Part shown: piece after piece, positions 34,347-44,185 of the stretch
Layout of the letters: each line of letters opens with the position of its first letter
Numbering within the stretch: position 1 is the stretch's first letter
Assembly: GCA_002471665.1 (NCBI GenBank)
Contig: DKQK01000043.1
Coordinates: 55,573-119,572 of the forward strand
Reading direction: 5' to 3'
Origin: Gammaproteobacteria bacterium UBA7310
GTDB lineage: Bacteria > Pseudomonadota > Gammaproteobacteria > Pseudomonadales > Ketobacteraceae
DNA: 64,000 bases
Program-made: the position numbers and the translations under genes
Notes under the pieces: model-generated
Database searches by the model: none
What the model was told of the DNA's origin: nothing
Seen by the model: only the letters and a program-made list of their open reading frames with translations

Positions 34347-35744
34347 TCAGTATGCGTTCTTGTTAACAAACCCTTTTGTTAAGGTTGCCAGCAGAATTTT
34401 GAAATCCATCCATAGGGACCAGTTGCGTATGTACTCCAGGTCAAAGTCGATACGCTTCTGCATTTTATCCAGAGTGTCGGTTTCACCGCGCCAACCGTTC
34501 ACCTGAGCCCATCCGGTAATACCCGGCTTCATTTTGTGGCGCAGCATATAGAACGCCACGCGCTTGCGGTACTCCTCATTGTGAGCCACGGCGTGGGGGC
34601 GCGGGCCCACCACAGACATGCTGCCACCCAGAACATTCAGAAACTGCGGTAACTCATCCAGGGAAGTGGAGCGCAGGAATGCACCGAACGGTGTGATCCT
34701 GCTGTCGTTGCGGGTTGCCTGAGTCACTTTACTGCCGTTTTCGGTAACCCGCATGCTGCGAAATTTAAGTACGGAAATTTTACGACCATCCAATCCGTAG
34801 CGGTTTTGTTTGAAAAAAACGGGGCCGGGGGATGTAAGTTTTACACCAATGGCGATGAACAACATGGGAATGGCGATCACCACCAGAATCAGGGAGGCCA
34901 GGACAAGATCTTCCAAACGCTTGAGAAAGGACCAGCCACCCCGCATGGGCGTGTCGTATACACTGACGGTCTGAATATCGCCCACTTGTCCGATGCGCGC
35001 GTGCAGCAGATTGTAGATGAAAAAGTCGGGTATCAGATGCACATCCACCGTGGTATCACCGAGACGGCGCATAATCTCTTCGATACGGTTTTTGGCCGAG
35101 AAGGGCAGCCCCACAAAGAGCACCTCTGTTGCACCGGCCTTGGCCTCTAGCACACCGTCTTCAACATTACCGCGCACAAAGGGGCGCAGGGTTTCTTCCA
35201 ACCGGTCAGGCTGGCGATCGTCGTATATACCCACCAGCCGGTAGCCCGTTTCCGGGTGCTCCAGCAACTCCTTGGCCAGCATGCAGCCCGAATCGGACAG
35301 CCCGATAATGGCCACATTACGGCTGTTGAATCCCCGGCGACGCAGGTTAAACAGAAACAGCCGGAAGCCTGCACGCCAGCCGCACAAGCTGGTTGCCGTG
35401 AGCATGATCCACAGCGCCAGGGATACCCGCGAGTAGTGATCTGCCACCTTGGCAAAGAAAACGAATATCAATAAGGGGAAGAGGGTGATCATCCAGCTGA
35501 GCACGGTAGAAAACAGCATCTCCGACAGGGCCCCGGCGCGCCAGGAGCGGTATAACCAGAACATTTCAGCCACAAAGGTGTATGAAACCGTGGCGATCAT
35601 GGCTAATAGAAAATGCTCAAAGTTGTAATCAATACCCAGCGCCAGAATGATGAAATACCACGTAAACTGGATTATGGCGATGTCCACCAGCCGGTATAAA
35701 AACGCAAATTGATTGACATTGTTCCTAACAAATCCCTTGGCCAT
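34347..35744 (-). CDS. wcaJ: Undecaprenyl-phosphate sugar phosphotransferase (WcaJ-like)
   Basis: WcaJ-type enzymes start EPS assembly by moving a sugar phosphate, usually glucose-1-phosphate, onto undecaprenyl phosphate. The 465-residue protein has four or five N-terminal membrane segments and a Rossmann-like middle domain (VAIIGLSDSGCMLAKELLEH). The C-terminal catalytic region has KFRSMRV, PFGAFLRSTSLDELPQFLNV and VVGPRPHAVAHNEEYRK. It is the first gene of the wcaJ-wcaI-gmd-fcl operon and lies about 190 bases after a sigma-54 promoter match. Glucose as the first sugar is inferred from family membership. Confidence 0.93.
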   Translation of the reverse strand: MAKGFVRNNVNQFAFLYRLVDIAIIQFTWYFIILALGIDYNFEHFLLAMIATVSYTFVAEMFWLYRSWRAGALSEMLFSTVLSWMITLFPLLIFVFFAKVADHYSRVSLALWIMLTATSLCGWRAGFRLFLFNLRRRGFNSRNVAIIGLSDSGCMLAKELLEHPETGYRLVGIYDDRQPDRLEETLRPFVRGNVEDGVLEAKAGATEVLFVGLPFSAKNRIEEIMRRLGDTTVDVHLIPDFFIYNLLHARIGQVGDIQTVSVYDTPMRGGWSFLKRLEDLVLASLILVVIAIPMLFIAIGVKLTSPGPVFFKQNRYGLDGRKISVLKFRSMRVTENGSKVTQATRNDSRITPFGAFLRSTSLDELPQFLNVLGGSMSVVGPRPHAVAHNEEYRKRVAFYMLRHKMKPGITGWAQVNGWRGETDTLDKMQKRIDFDLEYIRNWSLWMDFKILLATLTKGFVNKNAY

Positions 35745-35934
35745 TTTACTTCACCTTTTGTTTTGACAGTGATCCTGGGGTCCACCATCTGATTCACAGC
35801 AGACGATATCCATTCATGATGTACACCTGATGAAACGAGTTCACCGGCGCTACCGGTTACTGTTGTTTCAGATCAATTTCGAGACCTGAATACCCCTAAG
35901 TGTGTGTTCGTATACCGCAGGGGCAACGGAACTC

Positions 35935-35950
35935 AGCAAAAACCAAGCCA
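35935..35950 (-). promoter_or_regulatory. Sigma-54 promoter for the wcaJ-wcaI-gmd-fcl operon
   Basis: Read on the minus strand, TGGCTTGGTTTTTGCT matches TGGCACGRNNNTTGCW at TGGC, G, R and TTGCW with exact GG-to-GC spacing. It sits about 190 bases before wcaJ, facing it. Confidence 0.68.
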
Positions 35951-36337
35951 GCTGGAGACAGGAAAGATTTATCTTGTTAAACCCAGGAATGAAGGAGCAT
36001 AGAAAAAGAGCACCAACGATCCTTGTTGTATGCAGATCAATCAAAAGCTGACTTGAATTACTCTGATTTAGTAATCACTTAGAAAAAGTGTCGCTGGTAT
36101 AGCACACTTCAAAACATTATGGGAAGGAACGCCTAAGCAATTGTGACAGTTGAAAAAAATTATCTGATAACCGTAAGAAAAGTGATGAATTGAAATCCTG
36201 AAATGGCGTTGATTAACTGATCAAGGCTGGTGCAGTGGGGAGGTAAGTGCACCAGAACGTTGTGTCCAGTACCCAATGATAACCAAAGATTATTATCGGA
36301 AAACCGTAAAGCTTTTTTCTTTTCTCCGCCCCTGACA

Positions 36338-36343
36338 TATAAT
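36338..36343 (+). promoter_or_regulatory. -10 box of the mnmG promoter
   Basis: A perfect TATAAT lies 131 bases before the mnmG start. The -35 position (36315-36320, TTTTCT) is a poor match. Transcription would begin near 36350, at the base of the leader hairpin. Confidence 0.55.
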
Positions 36344-36351
36344 GTGCGGCC

Positions 36352-36391
36352 TTTTCCGCCCGTAACCGACGGCTTAACAACGGGCGGAAAA
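36352..36391 (+). other. 12-base-pair hairpin in the mnmG leader
   Basis: TTTTCCGCCCGT pairs perfectly with ACGGGCGGAAAA around a 16-base loop. It would stand at the very 5' end of the mnmG transcript. No T-run follows, so it is a leader structure rather than a terminator. It could protect the mRNA or bind a regulator. Confidence 0.6.
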
Positions 36392-36474
36392 CCCAGAGAT
36401 GCCAACCTTTGCAGGTGCATGCGGGCGCAATCGCGGGCAAAGAGGCAGACGGCAAGAGGCAAGAGGGCAGATTC

Positions 36475-38361
<1,887 letters not shown>

Positions 38362-38604
38362 GGGGATAAAATGAGTGCGTACGGCATCATAGATGGCCAT
38401 GTGTAGGCAGTTATCGGATTTTCTATTCCATAATTAACACGGTTTAAAATTCGAAGGGCTTAATTTCGAAAAAATTTATCTCTGTTTTGTCTGTGTAGTG
38501 AGATCACTATTTTGATTTGCTGCATAGAACTTCGAACTGCTACGACCCAGCATCCAGTTCACGCAGATACAATTATCATTATTCGATTGAATATTTCAGG
38601 CAGC

Positions 38605-38802
38605 ATGCACATGGTTGAAGCGGTTGTTTTATTTATATCCGGGACACTTTTATTATTCATGGTTAAAAAGGTATACCCATTTAGTCTGAAAGAATTTAGT
38701 CCTGTGGTTTTGTTTATTCAACAACATCCGAAATTCAACCTGGCTGTCGGAATATTGTCATTGCTTTATTCGGTTTTCTTAACGGTTCAGTTAGTTTGGT
38801 AG
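38605..38802 (+). CDS. Small two-helix membrane protein, unknown
   Basis: This 65-residue protein starts at an ATG preceded by an AGG-type ribosome-binding site. Two hydrophobic helices (VEAVVLFISGTLLLFMV and AVGILSLLYSVFLTVQLVW) flank a short basic/aromatic loop. I do not recognise the family. It is the first gene of the AT-richer insertion between mnmG and rsmG and lies 42 bases before the next unknown gene, so it may be co-expressed with it. Confidence 0.5.
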   Translation: MHMVEAVVLFISGTLLLFMVKKVYPFSLKEFSPVVLFIQQHPKFNLAVGILSLLYSVFLTVQLVW

Positions 38803-38844
38803 AAATAATGCCCTGCAAACTAAATCTGTTTGAAAGTACCTCTT

Positions 38845-39474
38845 ATGATTTCCAGAACAGATAATACGATGTGGAAGAGTAAAACTGCTTTAGCTGCATT
38901 TTTTTTGGCTATCCTGGCATTCGTCATTTCTGCACACAATATCAGACAAAAGATCATCGTTGATCCGCTTTCGAAAGAAGATCGAGACTTCGTAACCAGC
39001 GCCATAATGAAGTCTGATGAGCTACGCAACAAAATCGGGTCTGTCCAGGAGGTTGAGTTTCATGGTGGTATCTATATTGAGAAACTTTCTGAATTATCTT
39101 ATGGCGTTAATTTGATAACGGAACAGGATCGTGTTGGCGCAGACTTGAGAATTAAGAGATTTGAGCATCAGATCGTAGAGGCCAGGTTAGTTCATTTGTC
39201 ACTTAACGTTCATGAGGCTTTCTTGATAGAACTCTTAGAGGTGGATGATGCGCTGGGTGTGAGACACAGTATGAGCACCACTTCGGCTAACGAGCATGAT
39301 ACTACTCTGGCGAAGACCTTAACCAAGATGGGATGTTATCACCAAGAGGCTATTCGCCTTCCTATCCTTGGCAAAAAGTTCGACAAGTTTTCCCGGCTCA
39401 GCAATTCGAGAGCTTCATGTTTAACGGGTTTGGCTCATCTGTTTCGTTGGACACATTGTCGATCACCTCAATGA
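38845..39474 (+). CDS. Membrane-anchored unknown protein, paralogue A
   Basis: The start is taken at the ATG at 38845 (MISRTDNTMWKSKTALAAFF), giving 209 residues in this frame. An N-terminal membrane segment (ALAAFFLAILAFVISA) is followed by an extracytoplasmic domain up to about residue 135. That domain is clearly related to the protein at 40581-41009: both have IRQ-I followed by PLS, a VE-x2-GG-Y core, YGV-x-IT and HLVHL or LVHLSL. After about 39330 the frame loses protein-like character while another frame becomes convincing and runs to 39716. Either the protein is truncated and the next gene overlaps it, or a one-base frameshift split a longer protein. The function is unknown. Confidence 0.55.
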   Translation: MISRTDNTMWKSKTALAAFFLAILAFVISAHNIRQKIIVDPLSKEDRDFVTSAIMKSDELRNKIGSVQEVEFHGGIYIEKLSELSYGVNLITEQDRVGADLRIKRFEHQIVEARLVHLSLNVHEAFLIELLEVDDALGVRHSMSTTSANEHDTTLAKTLTKMGCYHQEAIRLPILGKKFDKFSRLSNSRASCLTGLAHLFRWTHCRSPQ

Positions 39475-39716
39475 TGGATACATACAACACTATTGGGTCT
39501 AATACCAAGTATAATGCCTGGGGTAGTGGGCACGAAAATGATTGGTGGGATAATCAATTAGATCGCTATACAAATTCCTTTAACAATGGTGGTTGGAATA
39601 GCAATAATTTTGCTACATCAATATTACACTCAGGGGGAATAGGTTCATATGAAAACTCATTTGGTAGCGCTCCAAGTTTTGGTACGCCTCTTCCGCAAAC
39701 GGATTGGAGCTGGTAA
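39333..39716 (+). CDS. Gly/Asn/Trp-rich unknown protein or shifted C-terminus
   Basis: This 127-residue frame overlaps the previous one by 142 bases. Its sequence is rich in Gly, Asn, Ser and Trp, with SGHENDWWDNQLDRYTNSFN and a TPLPQTDWSW end, and has no signal peptide. Read backwards across 39325-39332, a single inserted base would join it to the previous frame as TLTK-DGMLSPRGYSP, so it may be the exported C-terminal part of paralogue A. The stop TAA overlaps the next start codon (TAATG), implying coupled translation with the four-helix membrane protein that follows. I do not recognise it. Confidence 0.45.
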   Translation: MLSPRGYSPSYPWQKVRQVFPAQQFESFMFNGFGSSVSLDTLSITSMMDTYNTIGSNTKYNAWGSGHENDWWDNQLDRYTNSFNNGGWNSNNFATSILHSGGIGSYENSFGSAPSFGTPLPQTDWSW

Positions 39717-40084
39717 TGGACGCCCAGTTCATATTTTTTTCTATTATGATATGCGTATTTATGTTGATATCAGAATGTATTGTTGTTGCAAAGGTGAGTA
39801 AGCGCTTCTTAAGCAAGAATCTTATCAGTATTATCCATTTACTATCGTTGATAGCGATTCTTTGTTTTCTCTTAGGATATTCGATCGCTGGAGATCGCTA
39901 CGCTGATTGGGAATTAGGTGTATCTGTCGATAAGTACCTTGCGTTCAGTTTCGTTATTGGTCTTCTATCGGTGGTGACATATTCGCATAGGAAGCACCTA
40001 ATTATTGGAGTTCCTATTTCGATGTTCTCAATAATCTATTCTTTTTATCTTAATAGCATTTTTATTAAGGAAGTTTTTCTATAA
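39716..40084 (+). CDS. Four-helix membrane protein, unknown
   Basis: This 122-residue protein has four hydrophobic segments: FIFFSIMICVFMLISECIVV, ISIIHLLSLIAILCFLLGYS, YLAFSFVIGLLSVVTYS and LIIGVPISMFSIIYSFYL. The start ATG overlaps the upstream stop by one base (TAATG). Tight coupling of an exported-looking peptide with a small multi-span membrane protein is the arrangement seen in toxin-immunity and bacteriocin pairs, but nothing in the sequence proves that. The family is not recognised. Confidence 0.5.
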   Translation: MDAQFIFFSIMICVFMLISECIVVAKVSKRFLSKNLISIIHLLSLIAILCFLLGYSIAGDRYADWELGVSVDKYLAFSFVIGLLSVVTYSHRKHLIIGVPISMFSIIYSFYLNSIFIKEVFL

Positions 40085-40580
40085 GTATTCAGCACAAAAA
40101 CTTAGTAACATCAGTTTGGATGATGGAAGTTAGTTTTCTAGAGCGACGGCTTTGTATAGGGCAAGGTAAATTGTTGAAGACTTGTGGGATGTGGTTGGAT
40201 TCGAATAGCGATGCTTTAGCAGTGAACAAAATTGTCAATGTTATGTGCTGTAAGTTCTCCCGCTGTGTCTCAGGTAGTCATTTTTTTTGTGCTTTTGTTA
40301 CCAAGGTGTAGTTGGTATTGAGGGGGCGTTGGACATGAGCATAGGTTGCTTGTTTTTAAGGCTAATTGCAGCAGCTTATGCCTACAGTGCAAAAATGTAT
40401 TAGGTGATGGCTTGTTGGTTCGCAAAAGCTTCTTTGTTTTTCAAAAGCAAGTTTTCGCTAAGTAAAATTCGGATTTCAATCAAACGTGTGCCCAGGGAAT
40501 CTATTAACACTTGGCAAAGAGTGCTTGATAAAAACTTAGTGCCAGTTTTCTAGTGGTGTCAGGAGTGGGAGTGATATTAT
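40085..40580. other. Gene-poor interval in the mnmG-rsmG insertion
   Basis: These roughly 500 AT-richer bases show no convincing gene. A 63-codon frame at 40120-40311 is Cys-rich without features. A 22-codon frame near 40335 is too short to support. No repeat or attachment site was recognised. Confidence 0.4.
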
Positions 40581-41009
40581 TTGTTTTCAATTAACCTGCA
40601 GCGCCTCCTAAGCAGGCAGTATTTTTTACCCTTTATCCTGGCCGTTGGGGCGCTGTCTTTTTACGCGTACAGTATCAGGCAACAGATCATGCTGGAGCCG
40701 TTGTCCGGGTACGAAGCTGAACAATACGCCAGGCAGATACAACAGGCTGACGTGCTGGAGAAACGACTGGGGCCCATTCACCACGTTGAGATGCTCGGTG
40801 GGTTATATGAAGAGCAAAGAGCCCGCTGTAATTACGGTGTGATGATAACGGCAGAGAAGCGCCAGATTCATGCGGAACTTTGGCTCTATAAGAAAGGGGG
40901 CCGTGTCGACTCAGTCCATTTGGTTCATCTGGCGCTCAGTGAGGATGAACGCTTCAGTATTCAACTGGATGTGGTGAAGCCTAAAGGTGTTAGCCCGCAT
41001 GGCGGATGA
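40581..41009 (+). CDS. Membrane-anchored unknown protein, paralogue B
   Basis: This 142-residue protein starts at TTG (no ATG or GTG is available before the upstream stop at 40572). One membrane segment (YFLPFILAVGALSFYAYS) is followed by a domain that aligns with paralogue A at 38845-39474 over about 105 residues: SIRQQIMLEPLS, VEMLGGLYEE, YGVMIT and DSVHLVHLALSEDERFSIQL. It stops soon after the shared domain and so lacks the Gly/Asn/Trp-rich region seen next to paralogue A. By eye its base composition is nearer the core genome than that of its paralogue. The function is unknown. Confidence 0.6.
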   Translation: MFSINLQRLLSRQYFLPFILAVGALSFYAYSIRQQIMLEPLSGYEAEQYARQIQQADVLEKRLGPIHHVEMLGGLYEEQRARCNYGVMITAEKRQIHAELWLYKKGGRVDSVHLVHLALSEDERFSIQLDVVKPKGVSPHGG

Positions 41010-41111
41010 AATAGTTACCGGTTTCCCCCCTGAATTACTGGCCTTTTTTCCCAGATGGTGTAAAAAGCTTCCTATTCAAAACACGTATTTGTCAGGGTAC
41101 CCCTAGTCACC

Positions 41112-41756
41112 GTGCAACTAACCGAACACCACGCCGCCACACTGGCCAGCGGTTGTGAGCAGTTGGGCCTGAATCTGAGCGCAAGCCAGCTGCACATCAT
41201 CCGCCGTTATCTGGAAAACCTGCTGAAGTGGAATCAGGCTTATAACCTCACCGCCATCCGTGATCCCGATGACATGGTGATCAAGCACCTGCTGGACAGC
41301 CTGTCCATCGTGCCGCACGTGCGCGGGCGCAACATACTGGATGTGGGCACCGGGCCGGGCCTGCCGGGGGTGCCGGCGGCCGTCTGCGATCCCGGCCAAC
41401 GCTGGACCCTGATCGACAGCAATGGCAAAAAGACCCGGTTTCTGGTGCAGATGAAAGCCGAACTCAAGCTGGATAACGTCACTGTGCTAAAAGGGCGCAT
41501 CGAATCCGTACCCACAAATCAGTGCTACGATACCATTACCAGCCGCGCCTTCTCCTCCCTGCAGAACTTTGTCAGTGTGTGCTTACCTCTGCTGGAGCCC
41601 GAGGGTGAACTGCTGGCCATGAAGGGCCAGATACCTCATGATGAGGTGGCGGCACTGCAGGATCAGGGCCTGCATATCCGTGTTGAGCCATTGAATGTGC
41701 CCTATTTGCATGAAGAGCGGCACCTGATTGTGGTAAAAAGAGCACAGACCGAATAA
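41112..41756 (+). CDS. rsmG: 16S rRNA (guanine-527-N7) methyltransferase
   Basis: RsmG (GidB) methylates G527 of 16S rRNA using S-adenosylmethionine. The 214-residue protein starts at GTG (VQLTEHHAATLASGCEQLGL). The substrate side has LLKWNQAYNLTAIRDPDDM. The SAM-binding loop is DVGTGPGLPGVPAAV, close to the family's GTGAGLPG. SRAFSSLQNFV and LAMKGQIPHDEV also fit. It normally follows mnmG but is here separated from it by the small-gene insertion. parA starts 22 bases after its stop. Confidence 0.95.
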   Translation: MQLTEHHAATLASGCEQLGLNLSASQLHIIRRYLENLLKWNQAYNLTAIRDPDDMVIKHLLDSLSIVPHVRGRNILDVGTGPGLPGVPAAVCDPGQRWTLIDSNGKKTRFLVQMKAELKLDNVTVLKGRIESVPTNQCYDTITSRAFSSLQNFVSVCLPLLEPEGELLAMKGQIPHDEVAALQDQGLHIRVEPLNVPYLHEERHLIVVKRAQTE

Positions 41757-41778
41757 TTCCATCCGGGGGAGATCGATT

Positions 41779-42579
41779 GTGGGCCAAGTAATATCAGTGA
41801 CCAATCAAAAAGGCGGTGTGGGCAAAACCACCACCTCCGTGAATCTGGCTGCGTCACTGGTTGCCACCAAGCGCAAGGTGTTGATGATCGATCTGGACCC
41901 GCAGGGCAATGCCACCATGGGCAGTGGTGTCAACAAGCACGAACTGGAAGCCTCCATTTATGATGTGCTGATGGATCGAATGCCGGTGGCGGAGGCCCTG
42001 ATTCATACCGAGCCGGGCTATGACCTCATCGGCGCCAATGCGGATCTGACCGCCGCCGAAGTGGAACTGTTGGACGGGGACCAGAAAGAGCAGCGCCTGA
42101 AGTCGGCGCTTGCAGGCGTGCGCTCCCAATATGATTACGTGCTGATTGATTGTCCCCCGTCGCTCAACATGCTGACGGTGAACGCCCTGGTGGCCTCCGA
42201 TTCCGTGATCATTCCCATGCAATGCGAGTACTATGCTCTGGAAGGGTTGTCGGCGCTGCTGAATACCATCGAGAAAATCCAGAGCGTGCTGAATCCAAAT
42301 CTGGAAATCGATGGCTTGCTGCGCACCATGTACGATCCCCGCATTGCCCTGGCCAACCAAGTGTCCAGTCAATTGACAGAACACTTCGGCGACAAGGTTT
42401 ACCGCACCATTATTCCCCGCAACGTGCGCTTAGCCGAAGCCCCCAGCCACGGTTTGCCGGTATTGGAATACGACCGCCGCTCCCGGGGCGCCGTGTCCTA
42501 TCTGGCTTTGGCCGGTGAGTTGATCCGCCGCGCCGAGCAAAAAATATCCACCGCCGGTGCGGAAACCGTTACCGCCTGA
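41779..42579 (+). CDS. parA: Chromosome partitioning ATPase ParA (Soj)
   Basis: ParA is a deviant-Walker ATPase that moves ParB-parS complexes and so segregates the origin. The 266-residue protein starts at GTG after a GGGGAG ribosome-binding site. The motif VTNQKGGVGKTTTSVNLAAS has the signature lysine, and LMIDLDPQGNATMGSG and LIDCPPSLNMLT follow. The short N-terminus, without a DNA-binding domain, is typical of chromosomal ParA. It lies directly upstream of parB, with the parS sites in recF about 35 kb away. Confidence 0.96.
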   Translation: MGQVISVTNQKGGVGKTTTSVNLAASLVATKRKVLMIDLDPQGNATMGSGVNKHELEASIYDVLMDRMPVAEALIHTEPGYDLIGANADLTAAEVELLDGDQKEQRLKSALAGVRSQYDYVLIDCPPSLNMLTVNALVASDSVIIPMQCEYYALEGLSALLNTIEKIQSVLNPNLEIDGLLRTMYDPRIALANQVSSQLTEHFGDKVYRTIIPRNVRLAEAPSHGLPVLEYDRRSRGAVSYLALAGELIRRAEQKISTAGAETVTA

Positions 42580-42607
42580 TTGCGTCCAAGAGCAAGCCCC
42601 TTATAAT
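42580..42607 (+). promoter_or_regulatory. Possible parB promoter
   Basis: TTGCGT (42580-42585) and TATAAT (42602-42607) are 16 bases apart in the 103-base gap between parA and parB. This would give parB its own transcript in addition to read-through. Confidence 0.5.
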
Positions 42608-42682
42608 GTGAAGCCCGCACAGTGGGAACGATTGCATTATTCACCGACTGCAACAGGTCACCGACTACAATAAAGGCGATAC

Positions 42683-43582
42683 ATGGCTGCCAAGAAGAAA
42701 GGATTGGGTCGTGGGTTGGACGCGTTACTGGGAAGCGCCAACATTCCGCAGAAAGAAGTGTCCACCGATGCCAGCAAGCCGGTCACGGTAAGCAAAGAAG
42801 ATGTAGATGGTGAGCTCCGGCATCTGCCCATCGAATTCTTGCAGCGTGGCCGTTATCAACCGCGCCGCGATATGGATCCCCAGGCATTGGAGGATTTGTC
42901 CAACTCCATCAAGGCCCAGGGGGTGATGCAACCCATCGTTGTGCGTCCGTTGGCCGGTGCCAATCAATATGAAATCATCGCCGGTGAACGCCGCTGGCGC
43001 GCCAGTCAGTTGGCGGGTCTGGATAAAGTGCCCTGTGTCATTCGCGCGGTCACCGATGAAGCCGCCATCGCCATGGCTCTGATCGAAAATATCCAACGGG
43101 AAGATCTGAATCCCATTGAAGAGGCGGCTGCCCTGCAGCGATTCCAGGATGAGTTCGAATTGACCCACCAGCAGGTGGCCGAAGCGGTGGGTAAATCCCG
43201 TACGACGGTGACCAATTTACTGCGACTGATGAGTCTGAGCCCGGAAGCCCGTAAATTGGTTGAGCACGGTGATTTGGAAATGGGGCATGCCCGCGCGATT
43301 CTGACGCTGGACAGCGCTAAACAGACAGAAGCCGGCCGTACCATTGTTGCCAAGGGTTTGTCCGTGCGTCAGACCGAGGCACTGGTGCGTCGCCTGCAAC
43401 AGGAAAAAATCGCCACCGGTGATACCAAAATCGATCCTGATATCAAATTGTTACAAGATAATCTGTCCGACAAGCTGGGGGCGCCGGTGATGATTCAGCA
43501 CAGTGCCAAAGGTAAAGGTAAACTGGTCATTCGCTACGGTAGCCTGGACGAGTTGGACGGTATTCTGGATCACATCAAATAA
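42683..43582 (+). CDS. parB: Chromosome partitioning protein ParB
   Basis: ParB is a CTP-dependent clamp that loads at parS and spreads. The 299-residue protein has a basic N-terminus that stimulates ParA (MAAKKKGLGRGLDALLGSAN). The CTP-binding boxes are GVMQPIVVRPL, GERRWRASQLAG and ENIQREDLNPIEEA. The helix-turn-helix (LTHQQVAEAVGKSRTTVTNL) recognises parS. A C-terminal dimerisation domain ends the protein. The two sites TGTTCCACGTGGAACA and TGTTCCACGTGAAACA in recF are its expected targets. Confidence 0.96.
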   Translation: MAAKKKGLGRGLDALLGSANIPQKEVSTDASKPVTVSKEDVDGELRHLPIEFLQRGRYQPRRDMDPQALEDLSNSIKAQGVMQPIVVRPLAGANQYEIIAGERRWRASQLAGLDKVPCVIRAVTDEAAIAMALIENIQREDLNPIEEAAALQRFQDEFELTHQQVAEAVGKSRTTVTNLLRLMSLSPEARKLVEHGDLEMGHARAILTLDSAKQTEAGRTIVAKGLSVRQTEALVRRLQQEKIATGDTKIDPDIKLLQDNLSDKLGAPVMIQHSAKGKGKLVIRYGSLDELDGILDHIK

Positions 43583-43609
43583 ACCCGCGCACGAGTCGCT
43601 CTACCCGTG

Positions 43610-43638
43610 TTGCCTGTGGTTGGGAAAGTCTCTATAAT
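43610..43638 (+). promoter_or_regulatory. Promoter of the atp operon
   Basis: TTGCCT (43610-43615) and TATAAT (43633-43638) are separated by 17 bases, 27 bases after the parB stop and about 107 bases before atpI. It probably drives the nine-gene ATP synthase operon. Confidence 0.7.
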
Positions 43639-43744
43639 CGGCACCGCCTTACACAGGCACCTGCAATCAGCGTTTGAGCTGACCCAAAAGGTCCAAAAGG
43701 TCAAAAGAAGTAAATCGCTGGTTAAAGGGCAAACGGAAAAGACT

Positions 43745-44134
43745 GTGACAAAGCCAAGCACGTTAAACAAAGGGTATCTGGGTGTTTACGTGGTAGGTTC
43801 GCAGGCCCTCGTCTCAACCTTGATTCCCGTCATCGTGTTGTGTTTTGTGGGTAAAGCTGCTGCTTTGGCAGCCTTGGTTGGAGGCTGGATTGCTGTCCTG
43901 GCCAACCTTTACTTCGCAATACAGGCATTCCGCTTTTCGGGGGCGCGTGCCTCGCAAAATATGGTGCGGGCGTTTTATCGGGGTGAAGCCGGCAAATTTG
44001 TCATTGTCATGCTGCTGTTCATCGCAGCGTTCAAACTGCTCCCAGGTGTACGTGAAAGTGCAGCGTATTTGTTTTCAGCCTTCTTTGTAGTGTACGGTGT
44101 CGCCTGGTTGGCGCCGTTGTTTTTGCGCAAGTAA
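43745..44134 (+). CDS. atpI: ATP synthase protein I
   Basis: AtpI is a small membrane protein that assists assembly of the c ring or magnesium handling; it is not part of the final enzyme. The start is taken at the GTG at 43745 (VTKPSTLNKGYLGVYVVGSQ), giving 129 residues, near the E. coli length of 126. Earlier in-frame codons lie in the promoter region. Four hydrophobic segments are visible, with the conserved RAFYRGEAGKF between the second and third. It heads the atp operon. Confidence 0.85.
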   Translation: MTKPSTLNKGYLGVYVVGSQALVSTLIPVIVLCFVGKAAALAALVGGWIAVLANLYFAIQAFRFSGARASQNMVRAFYRGEAGKFVIVMLLFIAAFKLLPGVRESAAYLFSAFFVVYGVAWLAPLFLRK

Positions 44135-44185
44135 GCAAGGCAAAGAAGCTAAAGTCCGACTTCGATTTTAAGGTATTGGGTTACT

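Larger units (their letters stand above)
35745..36474. other. Divergent promoter region between wcaJ and mnmG
   Basis: There is no gene in these 730 bases. The wcaJ side holds a sigma-54 match (35935-35950) and possible activator-type inverted repeats, including ATTACT-N7-AGTAAT at 36057-36075. The mnmG side holds a TATAAT box and a 12-base-pair hairpin, listed separately. Confidence 0.6.

Noticed and set aside
40120..40311. 63-codon frame in the mnmG-rsmG insertion
   Set aside because: It is Cys-rich with no hydrophobic or domain pattern and no clear ribosome-binding site.
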